From Pseudomonas sp. EpS/L25 (lineage in GTDB: Bacteria; Pseudomonadota; Gammaproteobacteria; Pseudomonadales; Pseudomonadaceae), in assembly GCF_001512295.1 (NCBI RefSeq), contig NZ_LNUP01000011.1, positions 751,781 to 815,780 of the forward strand: a stretch of DNA of 64,000 bases. Direction: 5' to 3'. Below are positions 19,239 through 28,291 of the stretch, piece after piece. Each line of letters opens with the position of its first letter. The stretch's first letter is position 1. Under the pieces are notes generated by a model. That model did no database searches and was not told where the DNA came from. It saw nothing but the letters and a program-made list of their open reading frames with translations. The translations under genes were made by a program, and so were the position numbers.

Positions 19239-20860
19239 ACGGCGAACTCCTGCACCATCCGATTCAGACCGACGGCGAGCCTGGACACTTCCGCGCTGGC
19301 CGTGGCGGTCTGGGTCGCACCCGCCGCGCTCTGGGTCGCGAGATCGCGGATGCTGGTGATGTTGCGATCGATCTCCCGCGCTACCTGGGCCTGCTCTTCC
19401 GCCGCGGTGGCGATCACGGCATTGCGGTCGTTGATCTGGCCGATGGAACCGGCGATCTGCTCCAGCGAGGCATTGGCCAGTTGCGCCACCGCACTGGAAT
19501 CGCCGGCCAGTTGCTGACTCTGCTCCATGGCCCGTACGGCCTGGGACGAGTCATCCTGGATGGCGCCGATCATCTGCTCGATTTCCCGGGTCGACTGCTG
19601 GGTACGATGAGCCAGCGCCCGTACCTCGTCGGCGACCACGGCGAAGCCACGCCCCTGCTCGCCGGCCCGGGCGGCCTCGATGGCGGCGTTCAGCGCCAGC
19701 AGGTTGGTCTGCTCGGCGATGGAGCGAATGACCTCGACCACGGTGCTGATGTCCTGGGCGCGGGACGACAACGCCCGCACCTGCTCGCTGGTGCTGAGCA
19801 CATTGCGGGTCAGGGCCTCGATGGAGTGGACGGTGCGCGCCACCTTGTCCAGGCCTTCCTCGGTCAGGTCCTGGGTGTGGCGGGAGGTGGTGGCGGCATC
19901 GGCCGCGGTGAGTGCCACCTCGTCGACCGCCGAGCTCATCTCGGTCACCGCGCTGGCGGCCTGGTTGACCTCATCGTTCTGGCGAACGAGGCCACGACCG
20001 GCCTCTTCGATCACGGCCGTCATCTCTTCCGCGGCGGAGGCCAGCTGGGTCGAACTGTCGGCGATGTGGGACACGGTCTGGCGCAGATTGTCCTGCATCT
20101 GGGCGAGGGCCTGGAGCAACCCGGCAGCCTCGTCGCGACCGACCACGGTGATCCGCTCGGTCAGGTCCTTGCGGGCGATGCGCTCGGCGATGCGCAGGGC
20201 TTCGCCCACCGGCCGGGTAATGCTGCGGACCAGCAGTAGGGCCAGCACCACGGTCGCCAAAATGGTCAAGCCAATCAAGCCATAGACCCAGGCAAGGCCT
20301 TTCTTGAAGGTCGCTCCCGCGGCCACGCCCGCAGCCTGGGCGCCACGCTCGTTGAAGGTCATCAGCGCAGCGATGTTCTTTTCCAAGGCATTGGTGAGCG
20401 GGCGAATGGAGGTGTTGATCAGGTTGACGGCGCCCGCGTTGTCTCCCGCCCGCAGCTTGGGCTCGAAGGATTCCAGCAATTGGCGATAGGTATCGGCGCC
20501 CTGGACGACGGCGGCATATAGGCGGCGGTCCTCGTCGTTGGCGATGGTCCCTTCGTAGCCCTTGACGGCGTCGAAGAAGGCCGCGCGATAGCCCGGAAAG
20601 GCGGTGATGGTCTGCTCACGCAGGGCGGCGTCCGGCGTGGTGGTCGCCCTCAGGCTCTCCAGGCGCAGCCGCAGCAGCCCGCTGCCCATGCGGGCGGCGA
20701 GCTGGTTGCCTGGCAGCCAGTTGGTCTCGACATCCTGCTCCGCGTCGTACAGTCGATTCATCTGGACCACGGCCACCGCGCCGAGCACGAAGACGATCAG
20801 CACGATGACGGAGAAGAACAGCAGGGCACGCGGTGCGACTTTCAGACTGCGGAGACTCAT
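19235..20860 (-). CDS. Methyl-accepting chemotaxis protein with four-helix-bundle sensor
   Basis: The product is 541 aa: one N-terminal transmembrane helix, a periplasmic helical domain of about 150 residues of 4HB/TarH type, a second membrane helix at about 190-210, then HAMP and a long signalling coiled coil. The hairpin tip [34 protein letters not shown] is MCP-specific (quoted here in part as [19 protein letters not shown]). There is no C-terminal CheR-tethering pentapeptide. Position next to cat/ben genes suggests an aromatic-acid receptor such as PcaY, which has the same sensor type, but the ligand is an inference. Confidence 0.88.
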   Translation of the reverse strand: MSLRSLKVAPRALLFFSVIVLIVFVLGAVAVVQMNRLYDAEQDVETNWLPGNQLAARMGSGLLRLRLESLRATTTPDAALREQTITAFPGYRAAFFDAVKGYEGTIANDEDRRLYAAVVQGADTYRQLLESFEPKLRAGDNAGAVNLINTSIRPLTNALEKNIAALMTFNERGAQAAGVAAGATFKKGLAWVYGLIGLTILATVVLALLLVRSITRPVGEALRIAERIARKDLTERITVVGRDEAAGLLQALAQMQDNLRQTVSHIADSSTQLASAAEEMTAVIEEAGRGLVRQNDEVNQAASAVTEMSSAVDEVALTAADAATTSRHTQDLTEEGLDKVARTVHSIEALTRNVLSTSEQVRALSSRAQDISTVVEVIRSIAEQTNLLALNAAIEAARAGEQGRGFAVVADEVRALAHRTQQSTREIEQMIGAIQDDSSQAVRAMEQSQQLAGDSSAVAQLANASLEQIAGSIGQINDRNAVIATAAEEQAQVAREIDRNITSIRDLATQSAAGATQTATASAEVSRLAVGLNRMVQEFAV

Positions 20861-20991
20861 GGAGCGACACCCTTAAAATAGATTGACTAAAGGGCTATCG
20901 ACGCGACAGCGATGACTTGAGTCGGCGGTGATAAGCGGTCAGCGAGCCGCCTCCAGTGGTAGGCCTTTGTGTATCGTCATCCTTTATGGAT

Positions 20992-22344
20992 TCACAGCAG
21001 TCTCAAGGGGTAGTCCACGATCACACGCAGTTGGTCGACGGAGCCGCCGGTGGACGACGAACCCCGGTGCCAGGCCTGGCGCACCCGGATCGAAAGCCCC
21101 TTCGCCGAGCCGGATTGGACGATGTAGCGGCCTTCCAGGTTGAGCTCCCGCTCACGGTCCTCGGCGCCATAGAGACCGCGATAGGCACTGTTGGCAGGAA
21201 CGTCGCTGCCGTCGATGTCGGTGCCCTTGATATAGCGACTCATCAGGCTGAGTCCCGGCACGCCCAGGGTCTTGAAGTTCAGGTCGTAGCGCGCCTGCCA
21301 GGAGCGTTCGCCAGGTGCGTTGAAGTCGGAAAACATCGAGGCGTTGCCGAGGAACAGGCCGCCCCCGACGCGGCCGTTGTCACCCAGGCCGACATAGTCG
21401 AAGGGCGTATCGCCGTCGATCCGTTGCCAGCCGAGGGTGAACGTCTGGGGCCCCTGGCTGTAGGCCGCGGCAAGGCTGTAAGCGGTATTGTCGATGGGAC
21501 CGGCCTTGGCCGCCCCGGTGTCGAGCGTCCGGTAGAGGTTGGCGTCGAAGGTCAGCGACTGGGTACTGGACAGCGGCTTCACCAGATTCACATTGCCGTA
21601 GTACTGGTTCCAGATGTCGTCCAGTTGCGCGGCATAGAGGGACAGGCTGACGCCCTTGATCGGGCTGTACTTGCCGCCGGCGAAGTCGAGATGGTCGGCG
21701 CGCCGCCGCGCGTAACCGGCCCAGAGATCGCCATCGCGGTTGGTGCTGACCTGATCGGTCGCCGAGGTGAAATGCCCAGCTTCCACCCAGAGATCGGCGA
21801 TGTCGGCGCTCGCCAGGCTCCAGCCGGTGGCGGTTTGCGGCAGCAATCGGCTGGTGCTGATGGCGAATACCGGCGCGCTAGGCGTCTGCTGGCCATAGCG
21901 GACCACCGTCTTGGCCAGCCGCAGCTTTACCGCCGCGCCAGCACGGGAATACTCGTCGGCAGGCTGGTTGCCGGCATGCACCGGCAGATTACCGGTCCCC
22001 CGCCGCCCACGACCGCCGTCGAGTTTCAGCCCCAGGTGGCCGAAGGCGTCGACCCCGAGCCCCACGGTGCCGCGGGTGAAGCCGGACTGATAGTCCAGCA
22101 GGAACCCCTGGGTCCAGTCCTTTTGATCCAGGCGCCCATTGCGGCGATCACTGCCGAAGTAGTAGTTGCGGGCGGTCAACGTGAGCTTGCGGTCCTCCAC
22201 GAACCCCTCGGCGAGCACGTCTTCGCCATTCCCCAGCAGTGCCCATCCGCCGACTACCCCTAGGGCCAGCGAACCGAGCAGATTGCCGAGCCCGGGCCGG
22301 TGAGCGTTGACGCCTGTTACAGCCTGTTGAACCAAGCGTTCCAT
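20992..22344 (-). CDS. OprD-family outer-membrane porin
   Basis: The product is 450 aa with OprD/OccD features: alternating beta-strands with aromatic girdles, an NYYFGSDRRNG motif early on, GDLWAGYARRRADHL mid-protein and a C-terminal strand ending in VIVDYPLRLL. The N-terminal signal is unusual, with a polar start (MERLVQQAVTGVNAHRPG) ahead of the hydrophobic core. These specific porins take up amino acids, aromatic acids or metal complexes. It follows the ABC importer genes by 123 bases on the same strand and may be its outer-membrane gate. A benzoate porin role is the alternative. Confidence 0.88.
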   Translation of the reverse strand: MERLVQQAVTGVNAHRPGLGNLLGSLALGVVGGWALLGNGEDVLAEGFVEDRKLTLTARNYYFGSDRRNGRLDQKDWTQGFLLDYQSGFTRGTVGLGVDAFGHLGLKLDGGRGRRGTGNLPVHAGNQPADEYSRAGAAVKLRLAKTVVRYGQQTPSAPVFAISTSRLLPQTATGWSLASADIADLWVEAGHFTSATDQVSTNRDGDLWAGYARRRADHLDFAGGKYSPIKGVSLSLYAAQLDDIWNQYYGNVNLVKPLSSTQSLTFDANLYRTLDTGAAKAGPIDNTAYSLAAAYSQGPQTFTLGWQRIDGDTPFDYVGLGDNGRVGGGLFLGNASMFSDFNAPGERSWQARYDLNFKTLGVPGLSLMSRYIKGTDIDGSDVPANSAYRGLYGAEDRERELNLEGRYIVQSGSAKGLSIRVRQAWHRGSSSTGGSVDQLRVIVDYPLRLL

Positions 22345-22467
22345 GATTTCCTCTGGTCATTGGATACAAATCGCGCGTGTACGCCTGCCCGCCGCGATGG
22401 ATAGCCGTCCGGCTGGCAACAAGGGTGCGAAGGCTCACTCCCTCTTTCGGTGCGATGAATGGGGGTT

Positions 22468-23925
22468 TCAGTTCAGGGCTTCGGCGAGTCGCTCGGCTGA
22501 CGCGGACGGCCATGGGACACGGCTGCTCGGATCGCTCAGCTGAAGGCGTCGGTCGGATACGGCCCGGACCAGGTCCTCGTCGTGGCTGACCAGCAGGATG
22601 GCCGTACCCGCCTCCTTCGCCGTTTCCACCAGCAGCTCGATCATTTCCTGCTGGGTGATGAGGTCCAGTCGCGAGCTGGGCTCGTCGGCGAAGATGAGCG
22701 CTGGATCGAGCAACAGTACCCGCAGCAGTGAGAAACGCTGGAGCTCGCCCCCCGAAATGTTGCCTGGCAGACGGTCCAGCAGGCGCTCGTCGAGGCGCAG
22801 TCGCTGCATCAGCCGCCCGATGCGCGCCGCATCCAAGTGGTGCAGGCGAACCAGATCCGCCAGCAACTGGCGGATCGTAACCGAAGGGGCGAAGGCGGCG
22901 ACCGGGTCCTGGTGGAGCTTCTGGAAGGCGAAGCGGCTCAAGCCGTCCCGGCGCCGAAGCCGACCACCGCTGGGCGCCGCAAGACCGAGGAGGATGTCGC
23001 CCAGCGTGGACTTGCCACAGCCGGACGGCCCCGTCACGCCGAGGATCTCTCCCGGCCTGACCTCGAACGAGAGATCTTCGAACAACTGCCTGCCGCCACG
23101 GCTGGCGCTCAGGCCCTCGACCGTTACCACGGGCTCGCCCTCACCCGGCCGCTGCGGGCGACGGCTCCAATGCGCGGGATCGGCCGCCAGCAGTTGCCGG
23201 GTATAGGCGTGCCGGGGGGCGGCGAGCACCTGCTCCGCCGTGCCCGACTCGATCACCCGGCCCTTGAGCATGATCATCACCTCGCCACCGAGCCGTCGGG
23301 CGACCTCCAGGTCATGGGTGATGATCAGCAGACTACCGCCCTCGGCCAGCAGTGCCTCGAGCAGGCTGATCACCTCGTCGATACGGTCGCGATCCAGCCC
23401 CTTGGTGGGCTCATCGGCGATCAGCAGCGGCGCGCCGCCGGCATGGGTGGCGGCGAAGGCCAATCGCTGCGCCATGCCCCCCGACAGCTGGAAGGGATAC
23501 TTGCGCTCGGCGCCCGCGAGCCCCAGGCGCGCCAGGTCCGTCTTCGCCCTCTGCCGCGCCACTGCGCCCGTGAGTCCCACCACCTGGGTGTAGGTCTCGC
23601 TCACCTGGGCCAAGGCCCTCATGGTCGGGTCCAGGCTCAGCCAGGGCTCCTGGGGTAGCACCGCCAACCCCCTGCCCCACTGGCGGCGGCGCCCAGTCTG
23701 GCGCCCGTCCTCACTGAAGCCGTCCGCCAGGCCTATCCGGCCATGGGCTTCGAGGCCCGCCGGCAGGTTGCCGACGACCCCCTGGGCGAACAGGCTCTTG
23801 CCCGAGCCGGTCTCGCCGATGATCGACAGCACCTGCCCCGGCGCCAGGCTGATGGACAGCGGCTCAACCAGCGGCGTATCGCCGGCGCGGATTGCCAGCG
23901 CCGTGGTGGTCAGCAAGGCGGTCAT
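22468..23925 (-). CDS. Fused dual ATP-binding subunit of a peptide/nickel-type ABC importer
   Basis: The product is 485 aa and contains two complete nucleotide-binding domains, equivalent to DppD plus DppF or NikD plus NikE. The first has Walker A GETGSGKS, signature LSGGMAQR and Walker B LLIADEPTKGLD. The second (from about residue 255) has GPSGCGKST, ISGGELQR and LIFADEPSSRLD. The halves are shorter than separate Opp/Dpp subunits. ATG at 23925 overlaps the permease stop as ATGA. The frame extends upstream but only in antisense-like sequence. Confidence 0.93.
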   Translation of the reverse strand: MTALLTTTALAIRAGDTPLVEPLSISLAPGQVLSIIGETGSGKSLFAQGVVGNLPAGLEAHGRIGLADGFSEDGRQTGRRRQWGRGLAVLPQEPWLSLDPTMRALAQVSETYTQVVGLTGAVARQRAKTDLARLGLAGAERKYPFQLSGGMAQRLAFAATHAGGAPLLIADEPTKGLDRDRIDEVISLLEALLAEGGSLLIITHDLEVARRLGGEVMIMLKGRVIESGTAEQVLAAPRHAYTRQLLAADPAHWSRRPQRPGEGEPVVTVEGLSASRGGRQLFEDLSFEVRPGEILGVTGPSGCGKSTLGDILLGLAAPSGGRLRRRDGLSRFAFQKLHQDPVAAFAPSVTIRQLLADLVRLHHLDAARIGRLMQRLRLDERLLDRLPGNISGGELQRFSLLRVLLLDPALIFADEPSSRLDLITQQEMIELLVETAKEAGTAILLVSHDEDLVRAVSDRRLQLSDPSSRVPWPSASAERLAEALN

Positions 23926-24743
23926 GGCTTGCGTCCTCCGGTGATGAGCAGCAGCGCCAGCACGGTCAGGAAGATCGCGCAGATCGGCAGGGCGATGACG
24001 AAGGGCGCCTCGGCGTAATAGGGCAACAATTCGGTGATCATCAAGCCCAGCTCCGCGGTCGGCGGTCGCACGCCGATGCTGACGAAACCCAGCGCGGCGA
24101 TGGCCATGATGGTCGAGGCGGCGCCGAAAGCGGCGATGGTCAGCAGCACTGGCGCCAGCTGCGGCCAGAGGTGTCGTCGCACGATGTAGACCGGTCCGAA
24201 CCCCAGCAACTGGCTGGCGGATACCGCTGACGAGGCCAGCACGGTGCGCGACAGCGCCCGGGTCATGCGGAAGTACTCCACCCACAAGACCAGCGCGACG
24301 GCGCTATAAAGCGCCACGAAGGAGCCGGGAAACACCGCGACGATCAGCAACACCAGCAGCAGTCCCGGCACGGCCAGGAACAGCTCGGCCACCCCGCCCA
24401 GCAGCTTGTCCACCCAACCGCCCTTCCAGGCCGCCAGGATGCCCAGCAGCAGGCCGGGAATGGCGGCGGTGCAGACACTGATGAAGGCCAGCCCCAGGGA
24501 AAAACGCAGGGCCACCGACAGCCGCGCGAGCATGTCGCGCCCCAGGTGGTCGGTACCCAGGGGATAGGTGCCGTTGGGCGTCGCGAGGATCGCCAGGTAG
24601 TCCTGGCGGGCGATGTCGCCCTGCCAGAGCAGCGGGACGAGCACGGCGAAGGCGATCAGGGCCACCAGCAGGCCCACTCCCAGCGTCCGGGCACCGGTGC
24701 GCGCAGGAGGCGCCGTGAGCACGGCAGCGCTTTCCAGGTTCAT
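23922..24743 (-). CDS. ABC importer permease, DppC/NikC type
   Basis: The product is 273 aa with six predicted membrane helices. The N-terminal cytoplasmic segment leads into a helix and the family signature GTYPLGTDHLGRDMLARL, as in DppC, OppC and NikC. The EAA coupling loop is in the region of LGFGPVYIVRRHLWPQLAPVLL. Its ends overlap both neighbours as ATGA, so the four import genes are tightly coupled. Substrate cannot be read from the permease. Confidence 0.92.
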   Translation of the reverse strand: MNLESAAVLTAPPARTGARTLGVGLLVALIAFAVLVPLLWQGDIARQDYLAILATPNGTYPLGTDHLGRDMLARLSVALRFSLGLAFISVCTAAIPGLLLGILAAWKGGWVDKLLGGVAELFLAVPGLLLVLLIVAVFPGSFVALYSAVALVLWVEYFRMTRALSRTVLASSAVSASQLLGFGPVYIVRRHLWPQLAPVLLTIAAFGAASTIMAIAALGFVSIGVRPPTAELGLMITELLPYYAEAPFVIALPICAIFLTVLALLLITGGRKP

Positions 24744-25675
24744 GCGGGCCTCCCGCGCGGATCGAGCAGATGGTTGGCCAAATCGACCGCCGTATTGAGG
24801 AGGACGAACAGGAGCCCCATCGCCAGGGCCGTGCCCTGTACCATGGGCACGTCGCGCTGGACGATGGCATGGACCAACCCGTGGCCGATGCCGGGCCAGG
24901 CGAACAGTGTCTCCACCACCACCACGCCCTCGATGAGATACACCAGCTGCACGCCCAGATAGGTCACCACCGGCACGCCGATGTTGCGCAGGCCATGGCG
25001 CAGGAAGACGCTGGCACCGCGCAACCCCTTGAGGCGTCCGAAGCCGTAGTAGGCCGAGGCGGCCACCTCGACAGTGGCATCCCGGGCCACGCGGGACGAC
25101 ACCGCTGCCAGTCCCAGGGCGAGGGTCAAGGTCGGTAACACGCTGTGCCAGAAGGTGCCATGTCCGGCCGCCGGGAACAGCCGCCAGGAGATGGCGAACA
25201 GCAGCACGAAGAGCACGCCCAGGACGAATTGCGGCAACGCCCGGATCGCCGTGGTCAGCACCAGCAGAAAGCGGTCCGGCAGACGGCCCGGCCGTAGCCC
25301 GGCCAGCACCCCCAGCGGCGGGCCGATCAGCAAGGACAGGCAGACCGCACCTATGGCCAGGCGCACGGAGCTGCCCAGCTCATGGGCGACCACCTCGATC
25401 ACCGGTTTGCCGGAAACCAGCGAATGCCCGAGATCGAGGGTCAGCAGATCGCCGATCCAGGCCAGGAAGCGCCACAGCAGCGGCTGGTCGAGCGCCAGTT
25501 CCGCTCGCACCGCCTCGGCGGCCGCCGTGTCCACCAGGTCGTAGCCATAGCGTCCGGCGGCGATGCGGTAGGCGGCGTCTCCTGGCAGCAGGCTCATGAA
25601 CAGAAACGTCAGAGCGCCTACCAGCAGAGCCACCAGGCCCGCCTGCAGCAGGCGGAAGGTCAAAAGGCGCGTCAT
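24740..25675 (-). CDS. ABC importer permease, DppB/NikB type
   Basis: The product is 311 aa. It begins with a membrane helix followed by a large periplasmic loop, then five more helices. LALDQPLLWRFLAWIGDLLTLDLG is the typical DppB/OppB/NikB loop (quoted in part as LALDQPLLWRF and DLLTLDLG), and the EAA loop is GLRGASVFLRHGLRNI. ATG at 25675 overlaps the binding-protein stop as ATGA. It forms the channel with the downstream DppC-like subunit. Confidence 0.92.
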   Translation of the reverse strand: MTRLLTFRLLQAGLVALLVGALTFLFMSLLPGDAAYRIAAGRYGYDLVDTAAAEAVRAELALDQPLLWRFLAWIGDLLTLDLGHSLVSGKPVIEVVAHELGSSVRLAIGAVCLSLLIGPPLGVLAGLRPGRLPDRFLLVLTTAIRALPQFVLGVLFVLLFAISWRLFPAAGHGTFWHSVLPTLTLALGLAAVSSRVARDATVEVAASAYYGFGRLKGLRGASVFLRHGLRNIGVPVVTYLGVQLVYLIEGVVVVETLFAWPGIGHGLVHAIVQRDVPMVQGTALAMGLLFVLLNTAVDLANHLLDPRGRPA

Positions 25676-27204
25676 TCGATCCACCGCATCTTGCTCAGGC
25701 CAAAGGTCCGCTCGAAGGGATCTATGGCCGCCCCTTCGACGGCAGTGGACACGGCGAGGGTCTGCCGATACCAGGCCACCGGAATCACCGGCAGTTCCTG
25801 CTGGACCTGGGCCATGGCGATGCGGCGTTGCCGCTGCTGCTCGGCCGGGTCGTCGGTGGCCAGCAGGGACGTCAGCGCCTGGTCGAAAGTGGCATTCTTC
25901 CAGCCCAACGGCCCCCACTCGGCGCCGCCGTGACTGAAATCGTTGAGCAGCGTGACCAGGGGATCAGGTACCAGAGCGAAGTTACGGCCATAGAGCGCCA
26001 ACTGCAGCGAGCCGTCGTGATGGGCCGCCGGGATGGCACTGGAGTTCTGCACTGCGACCTCCACGTCCACTCCCACCTCACGCAACTGCGCCTGCAGCGC
26101 CGTGGCGATCAGCGGCAGCTCCGGGCGATCGGAGTAGGTCAGCAGCTTGAGCCTGAGCGGCGTGCCGTCCTTTTGCAGGATGCCGTCGGTCCTGGGCGTC
26201 CAGCCCTGCCCGGCCAGCAGCTGGCGCGAAGCTGCAGGATCGTAAGCCAGTGGCGCCAGCTGCGGGTCGTGCCAGGCCGGCACGTTCTTGGCGAACAGTT
26301 GGGTCGCCCCCGTCCCCGGCGCACGCAACACGGCGGCGGCAACCCCTTCACGCTGGATGGCGAGGCTGAGCGCCCTGCGTACCTCTGCCGAGGCTGTGGC
26401 GCCCGCGCCGGAATTGGGAGTCAGCAACACCACCCGGGGCACTGGCTCGATCAGCACCTTGAGGCTGCTGGAGCGCCTAAGTCTGGCGATGCTCGGCGGG
26501 TCCAGCTGGAACACCAGCTCGGCATCGCCGCTCTCGGCCATCAGGGTGCGCGTCTCGCCGCGGCCAGCGGCCAGATAGGTCGTCCTGCCGATCTGCGGCC
26601 GCGGGCCCCAATAGCCGTCGAAGCGCTCCGCGGCCAGTCGCTGGGGCGGCTCCAGAAGCGTCAGCCGATAGGGGCCGGTCCCGATGATCCGCTGTACCCT
26701 GCCCTCGGCGTCGTAGGACGCCGCCGCGAGGATATTGGTGGAGGAATGGGCCAGCAACGCCAACAGCGGCTTGAAGGGCTTGCCGAGCTGGATCACCACC
26801 TCGTTGCCTTGCGCGGTGACCGCCTCGATGCCGGCCTGCCGGAGCACCCCGGGCTTGCCCCGCGCGGCATTCAGGGCAGCCGCGGCGACCTCTGCCGTGA
26901 GGTCGCTGCCATCATGGAATTTCACCCCCTGGCGCAGGGTCAGGCGCCAGGTCCGGCCATCCGCCGACACCTGCCACGCCTGCGCCAGACCCGGAGCGGG
27001 CTGCCCCTGGGCATCCGCCTCCAGCAACGTCTCCGCGATCTGCATGCGCTGGAAGACGAAGCCGGAGATCGACGGGTCCAGGCCACCGATCTCGAAGGGC
27101 CCGACCACGTCGAATACCCGGTCCTGGGCAAAGGCACCCGGCAAGGCCAGGAGGGTCAGCGTCGATGCGGTAACGGCGGTACGGATGAAGCGCGGGATAG
27201 GCAT
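25672..27204 (-). CDS. Periplasmic substrate-binding protein, SBP_bac_5 family (peptide/nickel type)
   Basis: From the ATG at 27204, preceded by AAGGA, the product is 510 aa. A Sec signal ends at about LALPGAFAQ. It has family-5 landmarks: WQVSADGRTWRLTLRQGVKFHDGS, GTGPYRL and FDGYWGPRP. Oligopeptide, dipeptide, opine and nickel binders all share this fold; there is no lipobox. It is the first gene of the importer operon, about 175 bases downstream of a Zur-like palindrome. That context makes a zinc complex or metallophore a candidate ligand, which is inference. Confidence 0.9.
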   Translation of the reverse strand: MPIPRFIRTAVTASTLTLLALPGAFAQDRVFDVVGPFEIGGLDPSISGFVFQRMQIAETLLEADAQGQPAPGLAQAWQVSADGRTWRLTLRQGVKFHDGSDLTAEVAAAALNAARGKPGVLRQAGIEAVTAQGNEVVIQLGKPFKPLLALLAHSSTNILAAASYDAEGRVQRIIGTGPYRLTLLEPPQRLAAERFDGYWGPRPQIGRTTYLAAGRGETRTLMAESGDAELVFQLDPPSIARLRRSSSLKVLIEPVPRVVLLTPNSGAGATASAEVRRALSLAIQREGVAAAVLRAPGTGATQLFAKNVPAWHDPQLAPLAYDPAASRQLLAGQGWTPRTDGILQKDGTPLRLKLLTYSDRPELPLIATALQAQLREVGVDVEVAVQNSSAIPAAHHDGSLQLALYGRNFALVPDPLVTLLNDFSHGGAEWGPLGWKNATFDQALTSLLATDDPAEQQRQRRIAMAQVQQELPVIPVAWYRQTLAVSTAVEGAAIDPFERTFGLSKMRWIE

Positions 27205-27252
27205 GGTGTTCCTTACGAGCGACTGTCTCATCGCAGCCCGAGCCGCGATAAA

Positions 27253-27311
27253 AAGGGCAGAAAGTGGCTGGCTCTACGGGCCCAGGGTACCGACGGGGCC
27301 GTCCTGCCCTT
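27253..27311 (-). promoter_or_regulatory. Leader stem-loop with T-run ahead of the importer operon
   Basis: In the 5' leader of the binding-protein gene (minus strand) AAGGGCAG (27311-27304) pairs with CTGCCCTT (27260-27253), followed at once by TTTATCG. Together this gives a CTGCCCTTTTTA end. A smaller GACGG-CC-CCGTC hairpin lies inside. The shape is that of a conditional terminator. I recognise no known riboswitch core in it. Confidence 0.4.
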
Positions 27312-27379
27312 CGGCTGCCAATCCGTCACCCGGGCGATCCGGCCTGCGCCCGATCTGAGCCAGCCCACTAAAGACGCAC

Positions 27380-27392
27380 GTTATATCATAAC
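27380..27392 (-). promoter_or_regulatory. Zur-like operator overlapping a -10 box
   Basis: The minus strand reads GTTATGATATAAC, a perfect GTTAT-N3-ATAAC dyad differing by one base from the gammaproteobacterial Zur consensus GTTATAATATAAC as I know it. The embedded TATGAT is a good -10 hexamer, so a bound repressor would block transcription. Only the importer operon lies downstream. Confidence 0.6.
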
Positions 27393-27614
27393 AATTTCAT
27401 TGAGTTAGTAACCCAGGCGTCGACGCAACATCCTGAAACAACAGTCTTTTCCGTCGAGCCGGACCGTTCCTGTCAGGTCACCATTACCAGCGGGATGTCT
27501 TCAAAAAGGGCCGATCCAGGCGATCAGCCGTGAGAGCGACGCCTGGACTCGGACCAAGGGAAACCGTCATGCCCCAAGCGGGGACGGCCCACCATCGCTA
27601 ATGGTGCGGCTCGA

Positions 27615-28187
27615 TCAGGCGGCTACGCTCAGCCCGCTGCTGGAGCCGCTGGAGGTACCGTAGCTGCCAATGCTCTGGTACTGGCGCAGAACTGCCTGAA
27701 CCAGCTGACCGTAGGGAGTCGAGGTGGCCTGGGTGGTCGTATCGCTGGACGTCTGAGCCTCGCTCGACTTCGGCGGCGGGGGTGGCGGCAGGCGTCCGCC
27801 GTTACCTCCGCTGCTGGCCAGGCTCTCGCCTGAACCTTGGGCTTCACCCGCGGGCGGTGGCGCGAATACCGAAGCGAATTCGTTCTCGCCCACGCTACCG
27901 TCGCCATTCTGGTCCAGCATGCCGAGCAGCTTGTCGACGTCGATGTCACCGCTGGCAGCATCGCTGTCCTGGCTGTCACTGGCCGCGCTGGCGGCAGTGG
28001 TGAGCTCGCTCTTGCTGATGGTGCCATCGCCGTCACTATCGAGCTTGGTGAACAGCTTCTTGAGCGGATTGTCGTCATCGCTACCACTGATGCCACTGTC
28101 CGCCCTGCCGCTACTGTTGCAGTTGCCTTTGATCGCGCTGGCACTGCCGTAGTAGCTGGAGTAGCCACTGCCTATTCCGCTGATCAT
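27615..28187 (-). CDS. EF-hand calcium-binding protein
   Basis: From the ATG at 28187, preceded by CAGGAG, the product is 190 aa without a Sec signal. Two canonical EF-hand loops are present: DSDGDGTISKSE (about residue 50) and DQNGDGSVGENE (about 92). The rest is low-complexity: Ser/Gly-rich at both ends and a PPPPPP stretch in the middle. The N-terminus MISGIGSGYSSYYG resembles start regions of similar proteins in Xanthomonas and Pseudomonas, from memory. Such two-hand proteins are calcium sensors or buffers, and some are exported effectors. Its role here is unknown. Confidence 0.8.
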   Translation of the reverse strand: MISGIGSGYSSYYGSASAIKGNCNSSGRADSGISGSDDDNPLKKLFTKLDSDGDGTISKSELTTAASAASDSQDSDAASGDIDVDKLLGMLDQNGDGSVGENEFASVFAPPPAGEAQGSGESLASSGGNGGRLPPPPPPKSSEAQTSSDTTTQATSTPYGQLVQAVLRQYQSIGSYGTSSGSSSGLSVAA

Positions 28188-28291
28188 GGGAATTTCTCCT
28201 GGAAGGTACGAGACGTAGGTATCCCGCACGCTCCAGTATCCGGTCGCCACGTATCGGCGATTTACCGCCTTTGTATGCCCATCGATACAAC

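Noticed and set aside
20992-22344. Naming the OprD porin benF
   Set aside because: It is separated from ben/cat by a chemoreceptor gene and follows the ABC importer on the same strand, which is the better context.
27205-27380. Cobalamin or nickel-cobalt riboswitch in the importer leader
   Set aside because: Fragments such as GAGCCAGCC and GGGCAGG recall parts of these classes, but the conserved cores and order are missing.
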